From Haberlea rhodopensis (lineage: Eukaryota > Streptophyta > Magnoliopsida > Lamiales > Gesneriaceae), in contig CAJQUN010000001.1 of the NCBI GenBank assembly GCA_907163345.1, positions 7,812,001 to 7,876,000 of the forward strand: a DNA stretch of 64,000 nt, given 5' to 3'. The notes under the pieces are model-generated. The model saw nothing but the letters and a program-made list of their open reading frames with translations, searched no databases and was not told where the DNA came from. Below, one piece after another: positions 11,447 through 23,800 of this stretch. Position numbers and translations under genes: made by a program. Within the stretch, counting starts at the first letter, position 1. Every line of letters starts with the position of its first letter.

Positions 11447-11791
11447 TGTTAGTAACATATGAAGTAAGCATAAGGATGTTACTAGTTCATTAAGGATGTT
11501 ACTAGTTCATTTAGTGGCCCATAAATTCCACATTGATTCATCTCCCCCATGTCATAACTTATGGAGAATCTCTATGATGGTTAGAGCCTATAAATACCAT
11601 GTTTTGGGTCCCTATGCCAACAATCTAATTAAGCCATAAAACACCATCTAAAGTGAGATTGTGAAGGCTTAGAAGAGCCAAAAACTAGAATATCTTGTGA
11701 GCAAAAAGCAATGGCTGGAGGTATAATATTTATCCATTTTATTCCGCATTTGATCTAACAATATGGTTAGATCATTAAGAAATTACTTACA
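11447..11791 (+). repeat. 3' LTR of the copia element (345 bp)
   Basis: It starts TGTTAGTAAC after the purine tract ggaccaagtgggagaa and ends ..cttaca. GPDH coding sequence (frame LRQPHFIVWDN) follows within one or two bases. Confidence 0.92.
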
Positions 11792-12775
11792 TTTAAGGCA
11801 ACCTCACTTCATTGTATGGGATAATAGTGATCTTGTGACGCATGAAGTTATGGGAGGCCTAAAAAATGTCTATGCCGTTGGAGCTGGTAATCTAGATCTC
11901 CATTAGAACATTAGCTTCTTTTTTTTTCCCACTTTATTTCAAATAACTCGAGGTTCTATTCAGCTGATTGTTTGGGAAACTATTGAACATTGCTTATGAT
12001 ATTATTTTTGGTAGTTGGGCAATTGTAGTCCTCATTGAATTTTAAATTTGAACTTGGTTTTTCTCAGGTATGGTGGCAGCTCTAACTAATGAAAGTGCAA
12101 CCAGTAAATCTGTATATTTTGCACTCTGTACATCAGAAATGATATTCATAACACATTTGTTGGCTGAAGAACCTGAGAAGCTTGCAGGTCCTTTGCTCGC
12201 AGACACATACGTCACCTTATTAAAAGATCGCAACGCATGGTATGGACAGATGATAGCCAAGGGACAACTGAGTTGGGATGTTGGCGATAGCATCAGCGGC
12301 AAAGGAACTATTCAGGTCTATCTCAAACTATTTAGATATGCATATCTCATTACATTTATTTTTTTTCTCGAAATTTTGCAGGGAGTTTCAGCTATAGAAG
12401 CGTTTTATGAACTTCTAAATCAGCCGTGTTTAAGTATGCCACATCCTGAAGCAAACAAGCCCGTCGCCCCAGTCGAGCTCTGCCCCATCTTGAAAACTCT
12501 ATATAAAACTCTTATACATGGTAATGTTTGTTCCTATCTCAGAACATACTAAAGAAAGTAATTTTTATTCCTATCTCAGAACATACTAAAGAAAGTAATT
12601 GATAGCCTTCCATTTCCAAAATTAAAAATAGATTTTTGTTGGCATGTGCAGGGAACAAGGAGCGCAAGCAATTCTTGAAGCCCTGAGAGACGAACACTTG
12701 AACGATCCACGTGATGGCATTGAGATTACACAAAGCCATGTCTTATACAGGCCTTCACTTCTTGGCCAGCTTTGA
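11792..12775 (+). pseudogene. GPDHC1: glycerol-3-phosphate dehydrogenase, 3' exons (gene broken by insertion)
   Basis: Four exon pieces continue the family sequence. They are 11793-11886 (LRQPHFIVWDNSDLVTHEV..), 12068-12315 (MVAALTNESATSKSVYFA.. to DSISGKGTIQ), 12382-12520 (GVSAIEAFYELL..) and 12652-12775 (QAILEALRDEHLNDPRDGIE.., ending PSLLGQL and TGA). They carry the C-terminal domain, including the conserved catalytic-domain stretch NESATSKSVYFA. Introns have GT..AG ends. The four pieces sum to 605 nt, two more than a multiple of three. Joining exon 12382-12520 to the last exon at the visible splice sites shifts the frame and gives an early stop, so a base has apparently been lost at the end of the third piece. 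With the upstream deletion and copia insertion this gene cannot make a normal enzyme from this allele. Confidence 0.92.
12531..12604. repeat. 37-bp tandem duplication in the last GPDH intron
   Basis: The unit beginning ttcctatctcagaacatac is present twice back to back (12531 and 12568). Confidence 0.85.
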
Positions 12776-13084
12776 GAGAGTACATAAAACTCCATGTTGA
12801 GAAATTAATAATATAATTCTAATAATATTATTATAGACACTTGATTTATGGGGGTTTGAGACAGCGCACACACACACACTGTGGTCACTGAGTGTTGGGT
12901 TAGGAAATGAACCAGGTTTCAAATCTTGGTTTATATATTTGCATTGTACTGAACTTGGTATCCAGATGTATTAATGTTTGACAATTTTGCTCTTTGCATC
13001 AGTATTTGTTTTTGTATGGAATGCTTTGTGAGAGAGAAAAAATTCAGAATAGTCTTATTTTCACTTTGGACAAACTCGAGTTCG
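12776..13084. other. 3' flank of GPDH, no gene seen
   Basis: AT-rich sequence with a short (CA)n run at about 12869-12881. It probably holds the GPDH 3' UTR; no clear polyadenylation signal was assigned and no further gene is supported. Confidence 0.5.
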
Positions 13085-13092
13085 AGTTGCGC

Positions 13093-13580
13093 TAGGGCTG
13101 AGCATTCGGTCGGTTCGGTTACCGACAGAACCGAATTTCTGAAAATCGAACCGAACCGATTTTTAAAACTGTAACCGAACCGACCGATTTATTTTTCGAA
13201 ATCGAACCGACCGAACCGATAAAAAATCGGTTATTTCGGTCGGTATTAGATAATGTGATTTTAAAAATTAAAATAATTTGATTATTTGATTTTAAAATTA
13301 AAAAAGTAAAATTTAAATAAAGAATGATATTAATTGATTTTTTAAAAAATAAAAAAAACAATTTATTTTTTAAAAAAATATTAAAAAATTAAAAATTTCG
13401 GTTTATTCGGTTATTCGGTTAACCGATATTTTTAAAATGAAAACCGAAACCGAACCGAATTAACCGAATTAACTGATTTTTTAAAAATCAAAACCGAATT
13501 TCCGAAATAACCGAACCGATTTTCCAAAATATTTTGATTTTTTCGGTTTGTTCGGTTTAACCGAACTTTTGCTCACCCCT
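13093..13580. mobile_element. hAT-type MITE (488 bp)
   Basis: The element begins tagggctgagcattcgg and ends ttttgctcacccct, imperfect terminal inverted repeats of the TAGGGxTGAGCA type. It is flanked by a perfect 8-bp duplication agttgcgc (13085-13092 and 13581-13588), the length typical of hAT insertions. Both arms are built from many copies of CGGTTCGGTT / AACCGAACCG around an AT-rich centre, so the whole unit could fold into a long hairpin. It has no coding capacity. Confidence 0.88.
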
Positions 13581-13588
13581 AGTTGCGC

Positions 13589-13902
13589 TTGACGAGTGAT
13601 TTAGCCTCGCCCCACATCAAGCCTTTTTCTACTGTTGTCATCACATTGGTTTCTTTTCCAAAGTCTATATTTGGTATTGCGAACAATGGAAAAATTGCTA
13701 TTTGGATTGTTAGTTCTCTTTCTTAATTTTTTTTTTTAAATTTTAATCTAAAATTATTTGAAAAGGAAAAGGAGAGACATGTATATCATGTGGGATGCAA
13801 TTATCATCGGAGGCAAATGAATAATGGAAAGATAACAAGATTTCAAATTTTTTTTTTAAAAATAATGTATAAATTGTAAAATTGTTAGTGATACTAAAAA
13901 AC
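13589..13902. other. spacer, no feature seen
   Basis: AT-rich sequence with poly-T and poly-A tracts; no gene, repeat boundary or RNA gene is supported. Confidence 0.5.
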
Positions 13903-13916
13903 TCAACAAGCCATGT

Positions 13917-14746
13917 AGGTACTACTTTTTTCTCTCATCCCAACGGCTTTTGTCCGAAGCTCTTTTCTTCTTCCTTGTGAAGCATGGTGTAGATCTTGCT
14001 CTTACGTACTGATTCTTGTCATCGAAGTTCATCTTCTCTCGGCTATGGTGTTGTTACTGAGCTCCTGGGGTTCATTCCTCATCTCATTGGCTGAGGTGTT
14101 GGTTCTCTCCTTCCTCCAAGATTTGGTTGGCAATGGAGCGCACCGCCAGTAAGAAAAGTCCCGGTGGCTTTTTTGGTTCTAGTTCATCGCCGTCGCGTCC
14201 CCTCGTGAACTGGGAGATCCACATATGCTCTTTTGCTTACCACTTGTTTTTGTTGGCTTTCTCCCGTTTTGTACTTCCTATATATACACATATTATCTCT
14301 TATTTTTGGTGTGTTTTTGTTTTGTTAGTTTGGTTTCCCTTTTGATTGGGAAATTTGGACTACTTCGGTCTGCCATGGTGTTAGGTAGTTGGTGGATTCT
14401 GGTGATCTCCAGTTACCTAGATTTTGTGCGTCATTCACTGCGGTGCTTAGGTTATTGGCTCTCAGTGAGGGATTTAAAGACGAGAGATTTCTCGATTATT
14501 CGTCATTTATCTATTTATACTTCTCGTTTTTCCATATTTATACCTACATATATATTGAAAGATAGTTACATTGCTCGCGCATAGCTTATTGGGACCTGAA
14601 TCGTCTCAGCTAATTCCTAACTGTATCTTAATGTGTGTGCTGAGCGATAATATTCGAAATTATATTTTTAGATATGCTTTGTCTCTGAATCCTTGAGGCT
14701 ATTAATAGAATCCATATTTATGATGTTTTAAAACAAAACAAAAAAA
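13917..14746 (+). mobile_element. poly(A)-ended retroposon (LINE-derived or other non-LTR), 830 bp
   Basis: The block ends in an A-rich tail (aaaacaaaacaaaaaaa) and is flanked by a 14-bp near-perfect duplication tcaacaagccaYgt (13903-13916 and 14747-14760, 13 of 14 identical). A long TSD plus a 3' A-tail is the signature of target-primed reverse transcription. Short open frames inside (for example from 14127 and 14225) match no family I recognise. It could be an internally deleted LINE or a processed transcript. Its 3' end lies only about 126 bp upstream of the SFGH start codon. Confidence 0.72.
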
Positions 14747-14872
14747 TCAACAAGCCACGTTTTTAATTGGGAACAGTGGCGTTGTCGGCCTCAAAGTACT
14801 TCATAACAATCAAAATCTGGAAGCATCGTTAGGCGACATTCATTCAGATTTCATACAGAAGATAGTCTGAAA

Positions 14873-17800
14873 ATGGAGGGAAGCAACAATAAGCCTAGTG
14901 AAATCAGCAGCACTAAAATGTTTGGGGGTTACAATAACAGATACAAGCACTACAGCCCAACCTTGGGCTGCTCTATGAATTTCCATGTCTACTTCCCTCC
15001 TTCTCCCTCCATTTCCACCAAATTCCCTGTGAGTCCCTTTCTTCCTTCCAATTTTTCAGGAATTTCTTAAGGCTTCTGCTTTTTGCTTAGATAACCCTAA
15101 ATATTCCATTTTTATTGGGTTTTTTTTTTTTTTTGTTTCTTGGCATGTGCTTATTGTGGATTTTTCTGTCTTTTTTGTTATTATTTGGATTTCTGGATTC
15201 TTGCTTATTTTTGTGAGTATCTCAAAGTTTTTTGCTTAGTTTCAGGGTGCTTTTCAGTATACGCGCCTGACATGGAATAAATGATTCTAAATTTTACGAT
15301 GGGATTCTAAATTCTCTCCCTTAAGTGTTTTTGCCGAAAGATCCTTTCACATTTACTGCTCTTGTGATGTCTTTCTTTGTAGGTCCTTTACTGGCTTTCT
15401 GGCCTCTCATGCACTGATGAAAATTTCATAGCCAAATCTGGTGCTCAACGTGTTGCCTCCAGTGTAGGTGTTGCTCTTGTTGTTACTGATACTTCTCCGA
15501 GTAAGTCATTTTTTGATGCTGTGATATCACCTTTAAGTATTGTTTGTCAAGAATATTGAATCCAACACAGAAGGATGAACTCAATTCAGAAAAAACAAAA
15601 TTCAGAAAAACCAAAATAATATTTGTAATGATCTTGCATTGAAAAATGTATTACACTCTGCACTTGAAATGAAATTGGGGAAAGAATTTCATTTCTTCAG
15701 AATGAAATCAGTAAGTCTACAGTGCTATCATTTCATCTTATTTATACAACAAAATAACTGAACGTAACTAACTTCTGCGCCTATTGATGATAACGGCTAG
15801 TTGAATTTATTTTGATCAACGACTGTGGCATGATGTTGATCATGAGCTTGATCTTCACAGCCCCCCGCAAGATGGACATGGATGTTTTTCATGTGCATCT
15901 TGGAAGTGAATAATTTGAATAGTTGAAATTCACAATCTCGTAAGGAGACATGGCCGCAGCTGTTTGGTATGAAGTGTTGTACCAATATTCAGCCCATGGT
16001 ATCCACATTGACCAATTTCTCGGTTGCTCCGACGAAAAACACCGTAAATAAGTTTCAACACACTTATTCAATGCTTCACTTTGACCATCCGTTTTAGGGT
16101 GATAATCGGTGCTCATCCTTAAGTTGTTCCTTGTGCTTCTCGGTCCAAAATAAACTCATACACACCGCATCTCTATCACTCACTATTGTTTTAGGAATAC
16201 TGTGCAACCTCGCCACTTCTCGGATGAAAATATCGTCCACTGTAACAGCTGTGTACGGATGTTTCGTGGATACGAAATGTCCATACTTAGATAACGTGTC
16301 AATCACAACCAAAATCACTTGATAACCCTTAGACCTTTGAAGACCCACTATGAAATCCATTGCCAAATCTTCCCATATCGCCTTAGGGGCGTCTAAAGGT
16401 TGTAACAAACCCCCTGGGCAAGCTGCCTCATATTTGTTTTTTCTGACAAATCACACATTCTGCAACGAAACGATGCACTTCAGCTTTCATCCCTTGCCAA
16501 TAGCACACCCTACTCAACCTTTTATAGGTGCGCAGGGTCCCTGCATGCCCGCTCTCTGGTGTCGCATGAAATTCTTGCAGCATTCGATTAGCCCATTCTG
16601 AGTCCCTAGGAATTACCAATTTGTCTTTAAACCATAAACATCCATGGGATTATGTATAGTGTGATAGTCTACTATTTCCCTCCTTTAATTCCTGAATAAT
16701 TTTCTGGAGCTGTGCAGCCTTTTGTACAATAGCCTTAACCTCATCTATATCCTTCCAATGTACAACTGATAAAGCATGGCAACACCCTATTTCTTCTCTC
16801 CGCGACAAAGCATCCGCTGCTCCAGTATCCGACCCCGCTCGATGCCGTATTTCAAACTCGTAACCCAACAATTTAGCTATCCAGTATTGTTGGTTCTGAG
16901 TGAAAATTCTTTGTGATCGGTAATCATAATAAATTTTCGGCAGAAAAAAAATCTTACGGCAATGTTGAACATCCAAGACCAAAGCCATCAACTCTTTTTC
17001 ATATGCTGATTTGGCTAAAGCTCTGTCCCCTAAAGCTTTACTGAAGAATGCTATAGGCCGCTTTTCTTGTGTCAACACTGCTCCCAATCCCAAACCGGAA
17101 GCGTCATATTTAATTAAAAACTCAAGATTGAAGTCTGGCATTCTTAGGACTGGTGCCTGACTGAAGGCTCTTTTTAACAAATTCAAAGGCCATATCTGTT
17201 GCATCATTCCAGACAAAGCCTTCCTTCCTTAGTTGCTCAGTCAATGTGCGTGCCACCTTTCCATAATCTTTAATGAAATTTCTGTAATACCTGGTTAATC
17301 CCAAAAAACCACGAAGCCCCTTTGTATTCTGTGGTTTAGGCCACTGAGTTATGCTTTCCACTTTCTTAGGATCAACTTTTACTCCTTGAGACGATATTAT
17401 GTGTACCAAACATTCCACCTGGCTCAACCCAAAGTGGCATTACTTTTCATTTAAAACCAGTTGATGCCTCAACAAAACTTTCAATACCATTTCCAAATGT
17501 TTCAAATGCTCATTCCATCCTTGGCTATATGTCAATATATCGTCAAAGAAAACCAATAAAAACTTGCGTAAATAAGGGTAGAATACCTCATTCATTGTTG
17601 CTTGGAAAGTGGCCGGGGAATTCTTCAATCTAAAGGGCATCACTCGAAACTCATAATGACCAGTATGAGTTCGAAAAGCAGTCTTTGGCACATCCTCTTC
17701 TATGACTCTAATATGATGGTACCTGATTTTAAATCCAACTTCGAAAAATGATTGGCACCGTGTAACTCATCAAATAACTCATCCACCATTGGAATGGGAT

Positions 17801-20778
17801 ATTTGTCTGATAGTGTGATGTCATTCAACGCTCCATAACTAACACAAAAACGCCAGCTACCATCCTTCTTTTTAACCAAAATGACAGGACTTGTCATTTC
17901 CTCCACCATTCGCTCGATTTCATCTTTTTTGTTGGTGAGTGTAACGATAAGGCCTTACAGATATCGGTCCACACCACCCTTCCTTGATTATAATATTATG
18001 TTTATTTCCTTGTTTTGCAGGTAATCCTTTAAACTCCTGGAGCACTGTTGCATGGACAGATAATAATTCCCTCATTTTAGCCATTGCTTGAGGTTGATGA
18101 TTCTGCTCATTTTCTGTTTCTTGTTCATTCTTACGCAACAAAACAGCAGCACTAAACTCGATATCTATCACTTTAGCAATAGATTGATACGACACCATTG
18201 TTCTACTAAGTGATTGATCGCTGTAAAGGATGATAGTACGATCATTCCAAGAAAACTTCATATGCATCTTAGTCCAATTAAGTGTTACATCACTCAAGGT
18301 TTTCAACCAATCCACTCCCAAGATCAAGTCGATTCCCCCTAGCTCAAACACATTGTTGAGCCTTAAACGCATTGTTGAGTTTAATGCTTAATTTATCTCC
18401 GAATTATTTATGGGTTTCGATGATCAACAAAACTTGCGTTTGTTGTACTAATATGTTTACTTAGTGTATAGGGTTAGATTGATAAATTGGTTGGGAAGAC
18501 CAATGGAAGAGAACCCAAGTTATACAATAACATATGCGAGTTCATAGCACAAGCGATGATTTTTATCAAGGAATCTATTGAGCTTGGACGAGAAGGAATG
18601 CCATCTATGAACAACCAAACTAAGTGTTCAACATGTGTGGAATGATGTTGGAACAATATCTTATGATGGGATGAAGACCTACGAACCAATGGTCCGTTGG
18701 TGGGCAAGTTCGTATAGAAGCCACTTGGAGCGCACTGCAATGTTTTGATTATATCTCTTGGCTCGATGCTCCGAATAATGTGAATCCAAAGAGGTTGGAA
18801 AGCCAACTCAATATGCTAGATTTCATATTCAAACATCTCAGTGCAATTCGAATTGCATCATGGAGCAACATGGCATGGAAGTCATAGCAAGTGTAGATTG
18901 TAGCAAGGTTTGAGCGGCTGTAGCATTTTGGGCATAACTTCTTCATACCTTAATGAAATGCAATGAATTTTTGTCTACACCTAGATATACACCTAGATAA
19001 GAGGAAGAGATACAACTTTCATGTTTACCACTTCTCCCAGAAACGAGCTTAAGATGGTCGAGTAGTGCAAAGTTTGAGAGTGTTGAAATCTGGCAGATAG
19101 TTTCAGGCGATCCGGGCCATCACCTCAGGCGATCTGAGCCATGCGTACCAACGCCGCTCACCATCGACCCAGGCGATGGCACGCTGCGCGCCAGGCGATC
19201 TGGATCGCCCCAGGCGATGCCTGGAACGCCTGAGGCGATCCAGAATTGTTCCTACGGCAAATTTTCAAAGGATGATCGCCCCAGGCGATGGGGACATCGC
19301 CTGAGGCGATCTGGGCCAGATTTGAACGTTAGAACGTGGCGATGGAGATCGCCCGAGGCGATGCACGAGTGATTCAAGCCTTATGTGTAGCAACGGCTAG
19401 TAGGAGCCTTGGGGGCCTTCTACACTATAAATATGGATGTTTTGGAGCATTTTGAAGACAAGAAACAAAACTATAAACTACAAGAAAGCTTTGCTCTATT
19501 CAAGTTACTCTAGCATTGCAAACTTCATACATTTGTGTTGTATTGGAGTTTGTAATTCATTTCTTGTGTGTGAGTTTTGATTCTTCGTGTTGATACACCG
19601 TGAAGGTGTTATTTAAGTTATTGTAAGGTCCTCCAACACCGACGCAAGTTGGAAATTGTAAAAGTCATCAACAAGTAAAGTTGGTGCAAGTGTTGTGGCT
19701 ATCCTTGGAGCCCTTAAGGCCAAGAAGACTCGTGAAGAGTGTTGGTAACTCGGGAAGAGTTTTGTGTGGCGATCCTTGGAGCCCTTAAGGCCAAGAAGAC
19801 TCGTGAAGAGTGTGGTGCTCATGAAGAGCTTTTTGTACTCGGGAAGAGTGTGTTGTGGCTAACTTGGAGCCCTTAAGGCCAAGATCATTTTCGTTCTAGT
19901 GGGACCTCGGCTAAACGTTTTCTAACCGGGAAGAGGAGACGTAGGTGATTCATCGCCGGACTTCTATAACAAATATTTGTGTCGTTTATCGCTTTATGTA
20001 CTTTACGCATTTATTTATTACTTCTTATTATTTATTGTTCGATTGCCTTGAAGTCTTCCGCAGCGCAAACTCATTATTTTTGCAAACTCATTTTAAAAAG
20101 CTAAAGTAGCCAAGGAACCTCATTCACCCCCCTCTTCGGTTCCAACAAGTGGTATCAGAGCCATTTGATTTTTGTTTTTAAATCAAAATTTTTATATGGC
20201 TAATCTAGCAAATGAGTCTGCTCAAGGTCAATCGACAAATCGCCCTCCGCTCTTCACGGGTGATAATTACGGTTATTGAAAGAATAGAATTTCTCTATAC
20301 ATCCAATCCGTAGATTATGACCTATGGAAGATTATTGTTAAATGTCCACATATTTCTTTAAAGGAAGTTGGGGAAATAATATTCCCAAAGAAATGGACGA
20401 TTTTACAAGAGCGGACATGATTTTAATATCTCAAAATGCTAAAGCTATTAATATTTTACATTGTGCTTTAGATATGAAGGAGTACAACCGGATCTCGATG
20501 TGCTCAACCGCAAAGGAGACATGGGACAAATTGCAAATTTGTCATGAGGGCACAAATCAAGTGAAGGAGACAAAGATAGATCTATTGCAACTCAAGTATG
20601 AGACATTTGAGATGGAGTTCGGAGAAGAGATTGATTCGATGTTTAGAAGGCTCACCCAAAGCATAAACGAGCTTGCCCAACTTGGAGAGAAGTATCCTCC
20701 AAAGCAAATATGGAGAAGAGCACCAAGAGCCTTTGTAATGACCCGTTTTTAAAATGAAAATAAATAATAATTAAGAGG

Positions 20779-20818
<40 letters not shown>

Positions 20819-23800
20819 AAAAACTCAAAATTTGGACCAAAGAATCGTGGCCCATTTGTTTTTTTTTTTTTTTTTCCCAATCAGCTTTTCGAAATTTCAT
20901 TTCCTCTTCACTCTTCCGTCTCCTCCTATCCCAATCTCAAACCTCAGAATTTCAAAGCTTAATTTCCCCATATTTCAGTTTGTAATATTTAATTAAACAC
21001 CTCACCCCTACGTTTCAGATTCATCTATAACGGAAGTGGGTTCATCTCGCTATTTAGACCCCAAATAGACAAAAATCGTGAAGAAAACGATACACCATAA
21101 AAGGACCAAATCCGCTTCTGTCGGTAAGCTGTTCTTAAGCATCGCCAACAACCACTACAAATCTTAAAAGGAAGATTCAGAAGAATTGGGTGGTGGCAGA
21201 TTTCTCAAAATTTTGGTATAGTCTTCTCTGCCTCTAAACTTATATCTCGTTTCTGTTTCAAATTTTGGATGTGAACATGTGATAGATCTTTTATACTTCA
21301 TCTGGTTAGTCTGTTGATAGATCAGTGATTTTATTTCACATAAGTAAACTATGGGTTAGAATTACACAGATATAAGAGATCAATTTTTGGAAACTGAGAA
21401 AAAATTAATAAATAAATAAAAATTGGATCAACGGTGAGTGACGTCGTAAGACATAAGTTTTTTTTTCTGGAAATTTATTTCGAAATTCATACTGGAATTT
21501 TTAAGAAAGTGATGAAGTAATTTTCGTAGATGTTATAGAATTTTGATTTCGAAAATTGTTACTGGATTTTGGAAGAATTGAAATGGCATTTTTTTTTGGT
21601 TTGAAATGGTATTCTGTATTTCGAAGTTTTAGGCTGTAAATTGAGGAGATGATATGGTAATTTCGAAAATGGTGTTGAATAATACAAGAGTTAGGATTTT
21701 GTTAGGTTGTGTTAGAACTAAGTTAATTGAATATGATTTTAATATTGTTGAAATGGATAATAGGAAATCTTTGATTATCTTGGAGATTTTGGAGGTTTGT
21801 AGATTTATCGTTGATAGGAAGCTTTGAGGTACGTAAAGGAAGTTGCAATTTTACGCAAATTATTTTGAGTATATTTTGTTGTTTATTTTGAAATGTTTTG
21901 AATAGTAAGCATGAAAGATTATTTTGAAATATGATTTTGATAAGAAATGTATTTTGTTGAAAAATGTAATTTTGAATAACATTTTATTGTGTGTGAAAAA
22001 CTATTGTTAAAGGCCATGTTTGTCTTGATTCGGTGAATACGATTTGAGGTTTGTGAACTGTGGATATTTTCGTTTCGTTGTGGCTCGCATTGCGACGAGG
22101 ATAAAAACGCGCATACTTTCGGCTCGTTGGCGACGAGAATAAAGAAACGCATTTCGTTTTGCCCGAAGACAGAGGGGGTATAATATCTGTCGATACCCTT
22201 CCAGCGGGTATAGTCTGGAATGATATCATTGTGTCACATCCGTATTTGAGTATCATTTGTTTCATTACAACATGGCTATGTTTAATGATTAATGTTAAGA
22301 CATTATATTTTATGGTTATTCGTTTTCTGTTACGTTTCGTTGGTTATCTGTGCAGTTATTTCCGTTATGATTCCGTTTTGTGAAATTTAGTTCCGTTGAC
22401 TGCTCGGATTAAACCATATATGTGTGAAAGTTATTTTGGATATGAAAGTATATTATTTTTCGTCACATTATGAAAAATGATGTTTTTGACCTTTTATCAA
22501 ATGTTTATTATGCTTACTATAAAATGCTGCAACTTACCTTTACCTGTAATGTGACATATTACAGATGGAGTTGAAGACTTAGACGATGCGGAGGATATTT
22601 AGATTTATTATGAAGTTTTGAGTATGTTGGCATGTTTAAGTTTTATTTTGAGGATATGAAACATTTATTTATGTTTTAGTTGGATTTTGATATTTGAAGT
22701 TTATTTTGGTTTAGTTTTTGATATTTTTTATGGTTTTGATGTTGTGGTGGTAGTGATCTGGTAGATCACAGGGCACAATTTTTAAGAGGAAACTCTGCCC
22801 AAATTTTTCTAAGATAAAAGTCACGGGTATAAATTATTAAGTCAAATGTCCGATAAGAATTAAAACGTTTCCGCTAAACAATAGTTCAAAGTGATATTAA
22901 GTTTTGAGTTGAGTGTAGCCTTGTATTTAAGCAATTGAATACGGAGGGCGACCCGTCTGGGCGGGCCGTCACAGTTGGTATCAGAGCCTTAGTTTATATG
23001 TTTGGGATTAGACCTTTGCCTTAAGACTAAGCTTATTTAAGTTTGACTTGTTGGAAAAGTTTTGGATTTAGAATAATGGAGTTAAGCTTGAATCAGTACC
23101 TAAGATTTTATATGTGTGTGTGTTTGAACTTATGTGCATATTTTTTTTTTTTTTTTACTTGCCTTAAACATTTTAATCGTTTTGTTTAAACTAGTATCAT
23201 TTATTCCGATAAAACTCTATTTTTACCGATAAAACTCTATTTTAAGATTTCAAATGGCTAGAGGAAGAACCAGTAGCAATCAGAGTGGTAGCCAAGAGCA
23301 AGACTCGAATCGCGACTCAGGAGATGGTCAAGATAGGAATGTGAATCAAGGTCAAGATGGAATCCCAAATATAAACGTGGGATCAATGAATGAGGTGGAC
23401 ATCACGAACATATGTCGCATCATAGCTGGAGTGTTACAACAAAATGTTGTTACGGCACCACTACAACCGGAACCACCGAGAAGGACTGAATTTGAGAGAT
23501 TCCGGGCACTCCGACCACCGTACTTTGGAAACGAGACTGATCCAATGAAAGCTGAGGAATGGCTGACCAAGATTGAAGAATTACTGAAAGCCATAAACAT
23601 TACCGATGGAGAAAAAGTTACGGTAGTGACTCCATTTCTGGAAGGAAATGCAAAGCATTGGTGGACCTCAGTGGAAGTAAGTATGGAACGAAACTCCATT
23701 ACCTGGACGATTTTTAGAGAGAAATTTCTGCAACAATATTTTCCTGACGCTGTCCGAATGGCTAAAGAAGATGAATTTTTGAGGTTGAGGCAAACTGAGA

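Larger units (their letters stand above)
4166..11791 (+). mobile_element. Ty1/copia LTR retrotransposon inserted in the GPDH coding sequence
   Basis: A complete copia layout is visible: 5' LTR (4166-4481, missing its first 28 bp), methionine-tRNA-type primer site tggtatcagagc (4484-4495), gag, protease, integrase, reverse transcriptase/RNase H, purine tract ending gtgggagaa just before the 3' LTR, and 3' LTR (11447-11791). The two LTRs differ at only about three positions by eye over the shared 316 bp, implying recent insertion. A solo LTR (8062-9560) interrupts pol. No TSD survives, because the left junction was deleted together with host coding sequence. Confidence 0.93.

Noticed and set aside
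14225..14584. 119-residue open frame as a hypothetical gene
   Set aside because: Low-complexity hydrophobic reading within the poly(A)-tailed retroposon; no recognisable domain and overlapping another frame.
15541..15545. LTR start at TGTTTGTC (15541) for the outer copia
   Set aside because: Starting at 15545 (TGTCAAG) gives a perfect 5-bp TSD ttgtt with the right flank; the earlier start gives none.
22159..22383. 74-residue open frame seen twice identically (also 29077-29301)
   Set aside because: It is inside both copies of the same LTR, so its repetition reflects LTR identity rather than a conserved gene.
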